From: a bacterium HR21
GTDB lineage: Bacteria > Bacteroidota > Ignavibacteria > Kapaibacteriales > HRBIN21
Direction: 5' to 3'
Length of the DNA: 64,000 bases
NCBI GenBank assembly: GCA_002898295.1
Contig: BEHX01000008.1
Coordinates: 19,767-83,766 of the forward strand
Shown here piece after piece: positions 17,770 to 26,616 of the stretch. The first letter of the stretch is position 1; each line of letters opens with the position of its first letter. Under the pieces are notes generated by a model. That model worked only from the letters and a program-made list of their open reading frames with translations, searched no databases and was not told where the DNA came from. The position numbers and the translations under genes were made by a program.

Positions 17770-18308
17770 GGCGCACCTTCGGGAGATTGTGAGACATGCT
17801 GTTGCTGAAGCTGCCGGAGCAGCTCCCGCTGCTGTAAGCGTTGCTGGCGCCGGAGTTCTGCCTCCCGCCAGCGGCGCCATTCTTCGTCCGTCTGTGGCTC
17901 CACCGGCGGCACCGGGAGTGGCTTGCCGTACTGGTCAATAGCAACGAAGGTCAAGTACGCTGAAGCGGCATGCGTGCGTGTGCCATTGATCGGGTCTTCC
18001 CGAAAGACTTTGACCCCCACCTCCAGCGACGTCCGAAACGCTCGGTTGACTGAAGCCAGGATGTGGACAATGTGCCCGATCCGGATCGGCTCCAGGAAGC
18101 TAATGCTATCCACAGCAGCGGTCACACACACCTTCCCCGCATGGCGCATGGCAACGAGAGCCGCGGCAATATCCATCCACTGCATGAGCTGCCCCCCGAG
18201 CAGGTTCCCCAGCTGGTTGGCATGATTGGGCAAGACCAAGTGGACCATTTCCACCGCTGATGCCGAAGGCGGTTTGCCGGCTGCCGTATGCCACGCCTCA
18301 CTTGCCAT
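17766..18308 (-). CDS. Acyl-CoA thioesterase, hotdog fold (YciA/BFIT type), 180 aa
   Basis: It probably hydrolyses acyl-CoA esters in the cytoplasm. The hotdog core carries the family signature NHANQLGNLLGGQLMQWMD, where N/D residues contribute to catalysis, followed by the strands VTAAVDSISFLEPIRIG and the segment FVAIDQYGKPLPVPPV. The last 35 residues are a Gln/Arg-rich extension (RRQQRLQQRELLRQLQQQ) predicted to be helical and not part of the hotdog core. The start overlaps the end of bamD by 11 nt and its stop overlaps the next ATG, so it is embedded in the operon. Confidence 0.88.
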   Translation of the reverse strand: MASEAWHTAAGKPPSASAVEMVHLVLPNHANQLGNLLGGQLMQWMDIAAALVAMRHAGKVCVTAAVDSISFLEPIRIGHIVHILASVNRAFRTSLEVGVKVFREDPINGTRTHAASAYLTFVAIDQYGKPLPVPPVEPQTDEEWRRWREAELRRQQRLQQRELLRQLQQQHVSQSPEGAP

Positions 18309-19038
18309 GGTTGAGATCTGCCGCTACTGTTTCCACAAGCTGGCGCTGTGCCCCGTTGGGGAAGAGCCGACGGTATGTCTCAATTGCTTGTTGCGCCTCT
18401 GCCCAGCGTCCGAGTTCGACCAGCGCACGGATCTTTCCAACCCACGCCAGCTCAACGAAGTCCGTGTCTGCGTACTGCTGCAGAATCCCATCGTAGTAGA
18501 TGAGAGCCGACTGTGGGCTATGGAGCTTGGTGTAGAGCTGAGCAATGCTGTACTCCCGCTGTGCGAGCTTATTGCGCAGCTGGCGGATCTGCTGTTCAAC
18601 CTCGGGGAGCAGGGAATCGCCCGGATAGAGCTGGCGAAACTCGTTGAGCGCAGCGAGCGCCTTGTAGGTATATTCCTGGTCACGGTCATACGGCGGGGAT
18701 AGCGCCCTATACGCCTGCCCGATCTGATAGAGCGCCTGCCGGGCATATGGACTGTTCGGGTACGTCTGCCGAAATTGCTGGTAGAGAAAGGCTGCCATGA
18801 TGTACTCACCCCGCCGGAAGCGGAGCTCTGCCAGCAGGAAGAGCGCATCATCGGCGTATTGGCTGGCAGGATACTGCGTGCGGATAAGCTCCAACCATTT
18901 CTGCGCCAGCATGTCTTCCTTCTTCTCGTACGCCAGCTGGGCTGCCCGAAAAAGCGCTTCCACATCCCGAGGATCTGGCTCCGGGATACTGGCACAGGCA
19001 CCCAGCAGGAGCACTATGAGGGAGAAGCTCTGCCGCAT
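18298..19038 (-). CDS. bamD: Outer-membrane assembly lipoprotein BamD, 246 aa
   Basis: BamD is the essential lipoprotein of the BAM complex that feeds barrel proteins to BamA. The chosen start gives MRQSFSLIVLLLGAC, a lipoprotein signal with lipobox LLGAC. The rest is tetratricopeptide-like helices: FRAAQLAYEKKEDMLAQKW, ALFLLAELRFRRGEY, FRQTYPNSPYARQALYQIG, all typical of BamD. A longer open frame upstream (to 19149) is rejected because it runs through the promoter. A TAATTTTG box at 19047-19054 places the transcript start only about 4-5 nt before the ATG, so the message may be leaderless. It heads the operon with the thioesterase, OMP, lysC and ABC genes. Confidence 0.9.
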   Translation of the reverse strand: MRQSFSLIVLLLGACASIPEPDPRDVEALFRAAQLAYEKKEDMLAQKWLELIRTQYPASQYADDALFLLAELRFRRGEYIMAAFLYQQFRQTYPNSPYARQALYQIGQAYRALSPPYDRDQEYTYKALAALNEFRQLYPGDSLLPEVEQQIRQLRNKLAQREYSIAQLYTKLHSPQSALIYYDGILQQYADTDFVELAWVGKIRALVELGRWAEAQQAIETYRRLFPNGAQRQLVETVAADLNHGK

Positions 19039-19046
19039 GGCACATG

Positions 19047-19054
19047 CAAAATTA
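19047..19054 (-). promoter_or_regulatory. -7 box for the bamD operon
   Basis: The minus strand reads TAATTTTG, an exact TAnnTTTG match. With the usual spacing the transcript would begin at about 19042-19043, almost at the bamD ATG (19038). Confidence 0.62.
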
Positions 19055-19161
19055 GCCTTTTCCCCAGGGCAGCGCGACCGGACCGCTTCCGCTGCCGATT
19101 GCTTTTTGCAGGCAAAGAGCGAATTTTGAATGTTGTCAAACGCTGCCACGCATCACGACAC

Positions 19162-19974
19162 ATGCCACATCCGATTCCGCAGCCGCACAATCCGGATGAT
19201 CCTGTCGAACAATTCCGAGCGCTCTGGGAAATTGTTCGCCTGCTCCGGCAGGAGTGCCCCTGGGATCGCGAGCAGACCCACGCTTCGATCGCTCCCCTGC
19301 TCATTGAGGAAGCCTACGAAGCGGTGGAATCCATTCGGAACGGAGACCCGCAGGAACTCTGCCGCGAGCTCGGCGATCTCCTGCTGCACGTGCTCATGCA
19401 TAGCGTCATTGCCGAAGAGCAGGGAGAATTCCGTCTCAGCTCAGTCATTGAGCAGGAGCGAGCCAAGCTCATCCGCCGCCATCCGCATGTCTTCGGCTCC
19501 AGCTCCGCCACCAGCGCCCGGGAAGTCAAACAGCGCTGGGAACAGCTCAAGCTCGATGAGGGACGGCAATCCGTGCTGGAGGGGATTCCGAAGAGCCTGC
19601 CGGCGCTGCTCCGTGCGCAACGCCTCCAAGAGCGTGCCGCCTCTGTTGGCTTCGACTGGCAGCAGCGGGAAGGTGTCTGGGAGAAACTCCAGGAGGAGTT
19701 CGCCGAGCTGCAAACCGCTCTCCGCTCCGGGGACCGCTCCCGCATTGCCGAAGAGCTTGGGGACATGCTCTTCGCCCTGGTCAACGCTGCCCGCTTCGAG
19801 CACCTCTCTGCCGAAGAGTGCCTGCAAGCAGCCAACGACAAATTCACCCACCGCTTCCAGTACATTGAGCAACGGGCACACGAGCAGAACACCCCACTGC
19901 AGACACTGTCCCTGGAGCAGATGGATAGCCTCTGGGAGGAAGCCAAACAGCACGAAACTTCCAAAGAGAGATGA
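19162..19974 (+). CDS. mazG: Nucleoside triphosphate pyrophosphohydrolase MazG, 270 aa
   Basis: MazG hydrolyses NTPs to NMP and pyrophosphate, cleaning damaged nucleotides and modulating stress. Two tandem MazG domains are seen: the first with CPWDREQTHASI, LLIEEAYEAVESI and ELGDLLLHVLMHS, the second with KLQEEFAELQTAL and AEELGDMLFALVN; these E/D residues bind Mg. Length fits E. coli MazG. The frame is open far upstream, but that stretch is antisense to bamD; ATG 19162 is the first in the gap. A one-mismatch promoter box (GAATTTTG) lies at 19121. The stop overlaps the LCP gene as ATGA. Confidence 0.95.
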   Translation: MPHPIPQPHNPDDPVEQFRALWEIVRLLRQECPWDREQTHASIAPLLIEEAYEAVESIRNGDPQELCRELGDLLLHVLMHSVIAEEQGEFRLSSVIEQERAKLIRRHPHVFGSSSATSAREVKQRWEQLKLDEGRQSVLEGIPKSLPALLRAQRLQERAASVGFDWQQREGVWEKLQEEFAELQTALRSGDRSRIAEELGDMLFALVNAARFEHLSAEECLQAANDKFTHRFQYIEQRAHEQNTPLQTLSLEQMDSLWEEAKQHETSKER

Positions 19975-21251
19975 GGTTGCGCCACCGCTGGGCGTGGGGA
20001 ATCGGTCTCGGTGTTGTGTTCTGCGGAGCCCTCTTCCTGTGGCTCTACAGCCACAAGCTCTGGAGTAGTACTGAGGAGCAGCGCCTTGACTCGCTGCTGC
20101 ATCACCCCGCTCTGCCCAAGACGGCGGAGACCGATACCAGCTCCCGGGTTGACTCCCTTGCGCCCGAGCCTGCACAACATCCGGAGTGGCTCGAATCCGA
20201 ACTGCTCCCTGCCCTCTGGGGACGAGCTCGCAGCGTCCCGCCGCCGTGTTCGCGCTGCATTGCCATTGCCCTCATCGGGGTTGATTCACGCCTTACCGAC
20301 CCCACCGCGCATGCTGACGCCAATCACGTCGTGCTCATCGACCCCAGCTCGGGGCGTATTACCATCGTTGCCATTCCCCGCGATACTCCGGCAGATGCCG
20401 GCTTCCCCGACACGAGTCGGTACAACAAGCTAGCCAATGTCCGGGCACAGCGTGGCTTGAAAGCGCATCTGGCAACTCTGGCGGAGCTCATCGGTATACC
20501 GGAAATCCACTACTACGCCGAATTTGGCTTCTCGCAAGCCTTTGCCCTGCTTCGCCTGCTCCGCTTCGGCAATCCTACCGAGGTACTCCGTGTCCTGCGT
20601 GCCCGCACCGGCATCTGGGGTGATGACTACCACCGGGTGTATGTCCAAGCTCAATTCATTCGACAGCAGTTGCTGCGCTGGTTCGATTCCTACAACACTC
20701 CCTGGGGGCTGGCACTGCTGCGGGGCACCCTCGGGATTGTGAATACCAACCTGACCGTCGGCGTTCTGACACGCCTTGCCGATACCCTCCGCGCCCGCGG
20801 CTTTCCTGCTGACAGCAACGCCGTCTCCATTGTCGTCTACGGGGTACCTCTGCAGCGCGTTCCCGTCTACGACTTCGGTGATCCGCGCACCTTCGCCGCT
20901 CTCGCCGAGAAGCTCCGTCGCTTCTACCGACACCACCATCCCGGGGGGAGTGATACGACATCGCACGAACAGCGCGTCCACGCCGTCCTGGCAGCCGCTC
21001 TGGACCGTGCACAGCGAGCCGCAGCCTCCGGGCGCCCGACCGAGGTTGTGCGCCTCCTCTCTCCACTTGTCCGGCAACGAGCTTGGTGGCAGCTCAGCCA
21101 GGCGGATGCTCGTTCAGCTTACCGCACGGCATACGTGGAGCTCCTCTCGCACGCGTACGAGCGTCTCGGCAAACCTCGACAGGCGGAATTCTTGCGTACG
21201 GAATTCCTCCAACGCGAACGCGAGCTCGAAGAGCTCGTCTCCACACCGTGA
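19971..21251 (+). CDS. LytR-CpsA-Psr (LCP) family-like protein, 426 aa
   Basis: One N-terminal membrane anchor (WGIGLGVVFCGALFLWLYS) is followed by a linker and an LCP-type domain at about 95-310: IALIGVDSRL, ADANHVVLIDPSSGRITIVAIPRDT, then NKLANVRAQRG. The conserved Asp/Arg residues of the pyrophosphate-binding pocket are present. LCP enzymes transfer lipid-linked glycans to cell-wall or surface acceptors in the periplasm. The C-terminal 100 residues are helical and TPR-like (ALDRAQRAAASGRPTEVVRLL). It is coupled to mazG by an ATGA overlap, and its stop abuts that of the convergent M1 peptidase gene with no gap. In a diderm the acceptor is unknown. Confidence 0.78.
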   Translation: MRLRHRWAWGIGLGVVFCGALFLWLYSHKLWSSTEEQRLDSLLHHPALPKTAETDTSSRVDSLAPEPAQHPEWLESELLPALWGRARSVPPPCSRCIAIALIGVDSRLTDPTAHADANHVVLIDPSSGRITIVAIPRDTPADAGFPDTSRYNKLANVRAQRGLKAHLATLAELIGIPEIHYYAEFGFSQAFALLRLLRFGNPTEVLRVLRARTGIWGDDYHRVYVQAQFIRQQLLRWFDSYNTPWGLALLRGTLGIVNTNLTVGVLTRLADTLRARGFPADSNAVSIVVYGVPLQRVPVYDFGDPRTFAALAEKLRRFYRHHHPGGSDTTSHEQRVHAVLAAALDRAQRAAASGRPTEVVRLLSPLVRQRAWWQLSQADARSAYRTAYVELLSHAYERLGKPRQAEFLRTEFLQRERELEELVSTP

Positions 21252-24200
21252 CTACCACCCCACTGCTGTGCGAAGCAGCGAGCGGAAACGCACCGTCCAC
21301 CGGAATGCCCACCGTCTCTCCCCCGCCGGAGGATGGCTCAGGTAGAGCGGGAAATCGAGCGCTAGCTCGTCAATTCTGAGCCGTTGCAGCAATGGGACCT
21401 CCGAGCCTGTCGGCATCAGAGCCATCAGCTGCAGGGAGCAACTCACACCGCCATCCCAGAGCCACTCTCGGAACGGTGCCCACCTCTCTCCAACGGCTCC
21501 GCCATCGGCAAAGAGGCGGAACTCCAGAAGCGAGCTCAGGAGCGCTCCACCCGGCAGCAAACGCAGCAACGGCGAGAGACCAAGCTCCACATTGAGCGCT
21601 GTCAACGTGCTGCCCACAACCGTGTCCTGAGCAACGTAGCCCCGCAAGAAGGCACCCCCGACCGGGGCTGTCCGGCTCCGCCGCGCCGCCGGAGAGACAA
21701 TCCCAGGGGCACGGTACAGCGGGAGCTCAAGCTCCTCCAGCGGCGCAACCGAAGCCCGACGGAACCCGAGCGGCACCGGGAGAAACTCCGGTGCGCTCGG
21801 CAAGAACCCGCCAAGGGCACCCCGGAGCACGACCGGGAAAGGGAAGTCCGGCTGCAGGATCAGCTCCGCCGTTCCCCGGATGAAGCCCCACTCCGTAGCG
21901 AGCGGCACAACTGGCGTGGTCCCATACGCATACCACCCGGGCTCCAAACTCCCGTATAGCTGCAGAGACCCTGCGGGGAAATCCCCCCGGAGCCTTGCAG
22001 CAGCCCTCAGCAGTAGGAGCCGCTGTCTGTCCCGTGCAGCCAGTGGCGAACCTGGGAAGGCGTACTCTGCCGTTCTCTGCAGCCACATTCCCGCCGCAAT
22101 GCGCCCGGTCAGCTCCCAGGGTGATGGTGGCTCAGGCGTCAGCTGCCAGCTTGCCCCGCCGCGGAAGCGCCACCAGCCATCCTGCCGCGCCAGCAATGCC
22201 TCCAGAAACGGGCGCCCGGGAAGTTGCCAGAGCAAATGCCCCCAGCGAAGCAGCACATTGAACGCCTGCGGACCGACGCGCATCCCCTGCAGGACCGAGA
22301 GATGGAACTGGTGAAAGAAGCCCAAGTACGCTCCACGCAGCTCCACTCCCAGCTTGAGTCCATCCCGGTTGTTGAATCCCAGCGCCGGCTGCCATGAAAT
22401 CCCATAGGCGGAAAGCTCTACCGGGTCCGAGCTGAGCGCCTCGAGGAAGAAGCGCACTCGCACCGGCGGGAAGAGTCCCGAACTGTTGTTGAGCCGGTTG
22501 ATATCGAGCAGCAGCACCGTATCCGGATCAACCACCGCCCGGATAGCGGGCGCAGGAAGGCGGATGGTCTTCTCCACCCGCCGCGGTCCGCGCAGCACCT
22601 CGTCTACCCCGAAGTGCAAGCGGTACCGCTGTCCGGTTGCAAGCAGCAACTCTACATCCACCGGCATAATTGCGCTGCCGCGCCGATCCAAGGCAACCGT
22701 AACATCCCAGAGCGAGCCCGCCGTGGGAGCCCGCCCTGCCGGTCCTACCGGCACATTCCGGAGTCCGCCGAAGGCATAGTCGAGCACAGGTGTCTGGGCA
22801 AACCACCGGTCGAAGAACCACCGCAGATCCACCCGCTGCCCCTCCCGCCGCAAAGCGATCTCGGACGCCAACCGTGCGAAATCCTCCGGATACACATGCC
22901 GGAAACGGTAACGGCGGAAGTACTCCTGCATCAGCTCGGCAAAGGTTTCCTGCCCCAGCACACCCCGAAGCATGAACAGAAGCGAAGCCGTCTTCGGGTA
23001 CGAATTGACGCTGTAGCCGGCGACCGTCCGGTACCAATCCGAGCGCGTCAGCAGTGGCTCATCCCAGCCGCGCAGCTGCCAGAGAATCGTGCTCACCGCA
23101 TTGCGCGTCCGCTCATCAGCTGCAGGGATCAGGAAACGGAGCCAGCCCGGCACACGCAGCCCCATCGCCCACCGCCCGTAGAACGCCTCCAGTGCAAGGG
23201 TTGTGATGAAGGTGTTGAAGCCCTCATCCTGGAAGCCGAACTCGGTTTCGTTGGAGTTGACCACCATCGGGTACCAGTTATGCCCGATTTCGTGCATGAT
23301 GACCTCAACTGTCCAGGGGGCGATCACGCCCCCGCCGAGCCCTCGCCCGATGAAGACAATGCCGGGATACTCCATCCCACCGGTTGTGCCGCCAACGATC
23401 ACAACCAGGTCGCTGTACGGGTACCGCCCGAAATGTTCGGAGAAATACCGCACGGCATGGACCGCGGCGCGGAGCCCCTCGTCGCGGTAGAAGCTCTCCA
23501 GGCGCTTTGGATAGAGCACGTGGACGAGGATACCATCCCACTGCTGCGCATCCCAGAGATAGCGGCGCACAGCAGCCCAGGCAACTGTGCGGACCCGCTC
23601 AGCACGGAAGCGCCACGTCTTCAGAGCCGTATCGCTCAATGGACGGGCAGAGAAATCAGCGATGCGAACCGGCTGTGTCTGCGTCCGAGCTCGCTGCAGC
23701 GCCTGCCGTACCTCGTCGGGAAAGACCTCATCGGGATTGAGCAGAACCCCGGTATGCACCACACAGTACGTCCCCGGCAGTGTCAACTCAACTTCGAAAT
23801 CGGCGATCTCCTCGAAAAACTCTCCCGTGCCCAAATACTGCTCCGTATGCCAGCCGTAGCGGTCATACACACACACCGAGGGGAACCAGTTGGCAATGAA
23901 GTAGTCCTCCTCAAAGCGCCCCATACGCAGCCCTTCTGGGGGTACTTTCTGCGCAATGCTGCTGAGCACCACGAGAGAATCCCCTGGGGCAAGGGGCTTC
24001 GGCACCGGAAGGCGCACAATGGTGTTATCCACGCTGAAGTCGGTGCGTCGCTCGCCGGTAGAAGCAATGACCACGAAGGAATCGATCCGCACAGGGGGCA
24101 GCTCGGGGATTCGCTCCAGACGCCTCTCCCGGCTCAACTGTCGGGCATAACTCTGCGGGGCGAAGATGTTCCAGTACAGGTGCACGTATAGCTCCCGCAG

Positions 24201-24365
24201 CGTATCGGGGGAAGCATTCCGGTAGACCATCCGGGTCTGGACCGTCAGCAGTGTCTCTGCTGGCACGAGCACCGCACGGATGGCATATGAAACCCCCTGC
24301 TGCCACTCTTGCGCTACCGCTCCACACAGCACGATACCCAGCAGGACACTCCACCGCAGGCGCAT
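21252..24365 (-). CDS. Secreted M1-family metallopeptidase with long barrel-like C-terminal region, 1037 aa
   Basis: A signal peptide (MRLRWSVLLGIVLCGAVA) precedes an M1 aminopeptidase domain: substrate motif GGMEYPG at 329-335 in place of GAMEN, zinc motif HEIGH at 358-362 with third ligand E381. The peptidase ends near residue 600. The last 430 or so residues have no enzyme motif but show many amphipathic strands with alternating hydrophobic residues (GLKLGVELRGAYLGFF, AFNVLLRWGHLLW) and finish in WAFRWTVRFRSLL, resembling an outer-membrane barrel. I infer a surface or outer-membrane-anchored peptidase. GGAG precedes the ATG, which lies 12 nt after the porT-like gene. Note that the C-terminal region may instead be a soluble beta domain. 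Confidence 0.88.
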   Translation of the reverse strand: MRLRWSVLLGIVLCGAVAQEWQQGVSYAIRAVLVPAETLLTVQTRMVYRNASPDTLRELYVHLYWNIFAPQSYARQLSRERRLERIPELPPVRIDSFVVIASTGERRTDFSVDNTIVRLPVPKPLAPGDSLVVLSSIAQKVPPEGLRMGRFEEDYFIANWFPSVCVYDRYGWHTEQYLGTGEFFEEIADFEVELTLPGTYCVVHTGVLLNPDEVFPDEVRQALQRARTQTQPVRIADFSARPLSDTALKTWRFRAERVRTVAWAAVRRYLWDAQQWDGILVHVLYPKRLESFYRDEGLRAAVHAVRYFSEHFGRYPYSDLVVIVGGTTGGMEYPGIVFIGRGLGGGVIAPWTVEVIMHEIGHNWYPMVVNSNETEFGFQDEGFNTFITTLALEAFYGRWAMGLRVPGWLRFLIPAADERTRNAVSTILWQLRGWDEPLLTRSDWYRTVAGYSVNSYPKTASLLFMLRGVLGQETFAELMQEYFRRYRFRHVYPEDFARLASEIALRREGQRVDLRWFFDRWFAQTPVLDYAFGGLRNVPVGPAGRAPTAGSLWDVTVALDRRGSAIMPVDVELLLATGQRYRLHFGVDEVLRGPRRVEKTIRLPAPAIRAVVDPDTVLLLDINRLNNSSGLFPPVRVRFFLEALSSDPVELSAYGISWQPALGFNNRDGLKLGVELRGAYLGFFHQFHLSVLQGMRVGPQAFNVLLRWGHLLWQLPGRPFLEALLARQDGWWRFRGGASWQLTPEPPSPWELTGRIAAGMWLQRTAEYAFPGSPLAARDRQRLLLLRAAARLRGDFPAGSLQLYGSLEPGWYAYGTTPVVPLATEWGFIRGTAELILQPDFPFPVVLRGALGGFLPSAPEFLPVPLGFRRASVAPLEELELPLYRAPGIVSPAARRSRTAPVGGAFLRGYVAQDTVVGSTLTALNVELGLSPLLRLLPGGALLSSLLEFRLFADGGAVGERWAPFREWLWDGGVSCSLQLMALMPTGSEVPLLQRLRIDELALDFPLYLSHPPAGERRWAFRWTVRFRSLLRTAVGW

Positions 24366-24377
24366 GGCGTCTCCGTC

Positions 24378-25043
24378 TCAGAAGCCTACCCCGGCATAGA
24401 GACCGAGGGACAGAACCCGAAGCTGCCGTAGCGGTTCGTTTTCCCGTAACGGTGGCTTGAGTTCCTCCCTGAGCACCGAGCGTGTCCCGAGCTGGAGCCG
24501 GACATCCACGAGCAGCCGCGCAGAGCGCCGGAGAGCAAGCTCCGTCCCTATGCCGGCAACGAATCCGAGATCTGCAGTGTGGAACGAAGCCCCCACCGGT
24601 CTCGGAACGGAGTTGGGGATTGCCTGCTCGAGCTCCCCGCTCAACCGGAATGCTGGGACGATCCCTAGCGCGGGGGCAAGCATGGAGCGCCCAACAGTAG
24701 TCGCTAAGCGTACCAGAAGCGGCAGCTCCACGTACGCCAAATCGTAGCGCAGCGTGTAGCCACCGCCCCCGAGCTGGATGTCCTGCTCCGTGGTCCGGCG
24801 AGTGTAGAGCACCTCCACCTGCAGCCCTAGTTCCCCACCGGTGAAGCGCCGGAGAGCGAACACGGCGAAGCCTCCAGCAGATAGATTCGCCTGCATACTG
24901 GCTCCCTCTGCGTCAGCCCCAACGAAGGTTGTCCCCACCATCCCTACACGCAGTCCCTTGCGCTGCAAGGAAAACGGCCTGACATCCTGCGCCTGCGCGA
25001 CAGCGGCAACCACTATGCACACCCCAATGCACCACCTCCACAT
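24378..25043 (-). CDS. PorT-like outer-membrane beta-barrel protein, 221 aa
   Basis: A signal peptide (MWRWCIGVCIVVAAVAQAQ) is followed by the arrangement common in the PorT/OMP_b-brl_2 families: LRVGMVGTTFVG, then strands such as GGELGLQVEVLYTRR, LAYVELPLLVRLATT (the well-known E-x-P-L motif), and a terminal LSLGLYAGVGF. Such proteins are abundant in Bacteroidota-like genomes; some (PorT) support T9SS, but many are of unknown role. The start at 25043 matches the signal peptide; a promoter box (25080-25087) is 37 nt further upstream. It is the first gene of an operon with the M1 peptidase. Confidence 0.82.
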   Translation of the reverse strand: MWRWCIGVCIVVAAVAQAQDVRPFSLQRKGLRVGMVGTTFVGADAEGASMQANLSAGGFAVFALRRFTGGELGLQVEVLYTRRTTEQDIQLGGGGYTLRYDLAYVELPLLVRLATTVGRSMLAPALGIVPAFRLSGELEQAIPNSVPRPVGASFHTADLGFVAGIGTELALRRSARLLVDVRLQLGTRSVLREELKPPLRENEPLRQLRVLSLGLYAGVGF

Positions 25044-25079
25044 GGACAGCCCTCTCGTGCATGACACATTTCGCCTGGA

Positions 25080-25087
25080 CAAAAATA
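25080..25087 (-). promoter_or_regulatory. -7 box for the porT-like/M1 peptidase operon
   Basis: The minus strand reads TATTTTTG, an exact TAnnTTTG match. The leader before the ATG at 25043 would be about 33 nt. The same 133-nt gap also contains the start region of the divergent DUF3108 gene. Confidence 0.58.
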
Positions 25088-25176
25088 GCCGTCGGCAGGA
25101 AGGAAAGACGGCACGCCGCGATAAGGTTGCCAGGCATGCGTCTTTCTCCCTCGCAAGACATTAGGTACGCCGCACA

Positions 25177-25977
25177 ATGCGGGTAGCTCTCCCTTTCAGC
25201 CTTGCGCTCTGTACCCTCGGGCTTTTGGGGTTGCAGACTCCTCCATGCCCACCCGGTGAATGGACCCGCTGGGTTCCCAACGAGGCGTTCGGATTCGGGG
25301 AGCGTCTGGAATTCGATGTCAAGTACCGCTTCATCACTGCCGGGACTGCCTTCTTCCAGATTGCACCGCAGCCGCTCTACCGTCATGGGCGCCCCTGCTA
25401 CGACATCCGTTTCGAAGTCCGCTCCGTCCCTGCCCTGGATTGGCTCTATCGAGTGCGAGACACCTACCGCACGGTGGTTGATGTGGCAGGGCTTTTCCCG
25501 TATGAATTCGAGCAACGCCTGCGGGAAGGGAACTACCGCCGGGACTTCACCGCCCGTCTCGATCACGCCGCCTGCCGTGCATATACCTCCGATGGGGACT
25601 TCCCCATCCCCCGACACGTCCACGACATCGTTTCGGCATTCTACTACGTCCGCACGCTCAACCTCTCGGCAATGCCCCGGGATACGGTCATCCGCCTGCA
25701 GAATTTCTACGGCACGAAGACCTACGATCTCGGCGTGCGCATCCACGGCAAGCAGATCGTCACAGTTGCCGCAGGCACCTTCCGCTGCGTTGTGGTCGAA
25801 CCCCTCGTCGTCGAAGGTGGGCTCTTCAAAAGCGAGGGGCGTATCCTCATCTGGCTCAGCGACGATGAGCGGAAAATCCCCGTCAAGGTCGCTACCAAGG
25901 TACTCATCGGCACCATTGATGCCGAGCTCACCGGCTACTCCGGGCTCCGGGGACCACTGCTAGCAAAGCTGCGATGA
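25177..25977 (+). CDS. DUF3108 domain protein, exported, 266 aa
   Basis: It has a signal peptide (VALPFSLALCTLGLLGLQT) and then the DUF3108 pattern: GERLEFDVKYRFITAGTAFFQI, YDIRFEVRSVPALDWLYRVRDTYRTVVD, FYYVRTLNLS, and a closing GLFKSEGRILIWLSDDERKIPV. DUF3108 proteins are periplasmic beta proteins, often found beside envelope genes; their biochemical role is unknown. The stop overlaps the lolA start as ATGA, suggesting the two work in the same periplasmic process. An imperfect promoter box (TAAGGTTG, 25122-25129) lies upstream. Confidence 0.88.
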   Translation: MRVALPFSLALCTLGLLGLQTPPCPPGEWTRWVPNEAFGFGERLEFDVKYRFITAGTAFFQIAPQPLYRHGRPCYDIRFEVRSVPALDWLYRVRDTYRTVVDVAGLFPYEFEQRLREGNYRRDFTARLDHAACRAYTSDGDFPIPRHVHDIVSAFYYVRTLNLSAMPRDTVIRLQNFYGTKTYDLGVRIHGKQIVTVAAGTFRCVVVEPLVVEGGLFKSEGRILIWLSDDERKIPVKVATKVLIGTIDAELTGYSGLRGPLLAKLR

Positions 25978-26561
25978 GTCCCTTTGGGCTGTGCATCCTC
26001 CTTGCGATGGCGAGTACCCTCGCCCGTGGCGAGGAGTTGCAGGAGCTCCGGCGCTTCTCCTCACGACTGCAGAGCATTGCGGTCGAAGCGCGTTCGGAAA
26101 CGGGGATCGAAGTCGCTCTGCTCGCCGCTCGCGGGAATCGCTTCCGCCTCCAGTGGCAGGGACGGCTGGTGGTCTGCGACGGGAAGACGGTCTGGAACTA
26201 CAGCCCCGAACACCGGCAGGTGGTCATCTCGGAGGCACGTCGGCTATCTGGCGGGCTGGAGCAGGTCTTCACAGCCTTCCTGGAGCATGCCCACCTGCGG
26301 ATTGTGGAGCGTCGTGCCGATACGCTCCGCGTTGAATGCCTTCCGGCATCCTCTTCTCCATCGCTTGGATTCCGCTCCGCGGTGCTCACAGTGCGCCGGG
26401 GTGATTGGACTCCGCTAGCACTGGAGCTCCGCACCGAGGCAAGCACCCAGCGCTGGGAGCTCCGCAACTTCCGTGCAAACCCACCGGTGCGCCCTGAGGA
26501 TTTCGCCTTTACCCCACCTCCAGGGACCGAAGTCATCCGGCTCACCCCGCCAGGGCAGTAA
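25974..26561 (+). CDS. lolA: LolA-like outer-membrane lipoprotein carrier, 195 aa
   Basis: A signal peptide (SPFGLCILLAMASTLARG) is followed by the half-barrel pattern of LolA: FSSRLQSIAVEAR, FRLQWQGRLVVCDGKTVWNYSPEHRQVVISE, LEQVFTAF, and a terminal FAFTPPPGTEVIRL. LolA ferries lipoproteins released by the LolCDE complex across the periplasm. It overlaps DUF3108 by 4 nt. Lipoproteins (RlpA, BamD, others) and a LolC/E-like permease elsewhere in the window fit a Lol pathway. The sequence is divergent from proteobacterial LolA, so I call it LolA-like. Confidence 0.82.
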   Translation: MSPFGLCILLAMASTLARGEELQELRRFSSRLQSIAVEARSETGIEVALLAARGNRFRLQWQGRLVVCDGKTVWNYSPEHRQVVISEARRLSGGLEQVFTAFLEHAHLRIVERRADTLRVECLPASSSPSLGFRSAVLTVRRGDWTPLALELRTEASTQRWELRNFRANPPVRPEDFAFTPPPGTEVIRLTPPGQ

Positions 26562-26616
26562 GTGCTGCCAAAGCCGTATCTTGCTCGGCGCAATAGCCCC
26601 ACAGCAGGAGGATGCT

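Noticed and set aside
22614..24191. Long plus-strand open frame (about 525 codons) opposite the M1 peptidase
   Set aside because: Composition is Pro/His/Arg/Gln-rich with no domain, while the minus strand encodes a clear HEXXH peptidase. A high-GC shadow frame.
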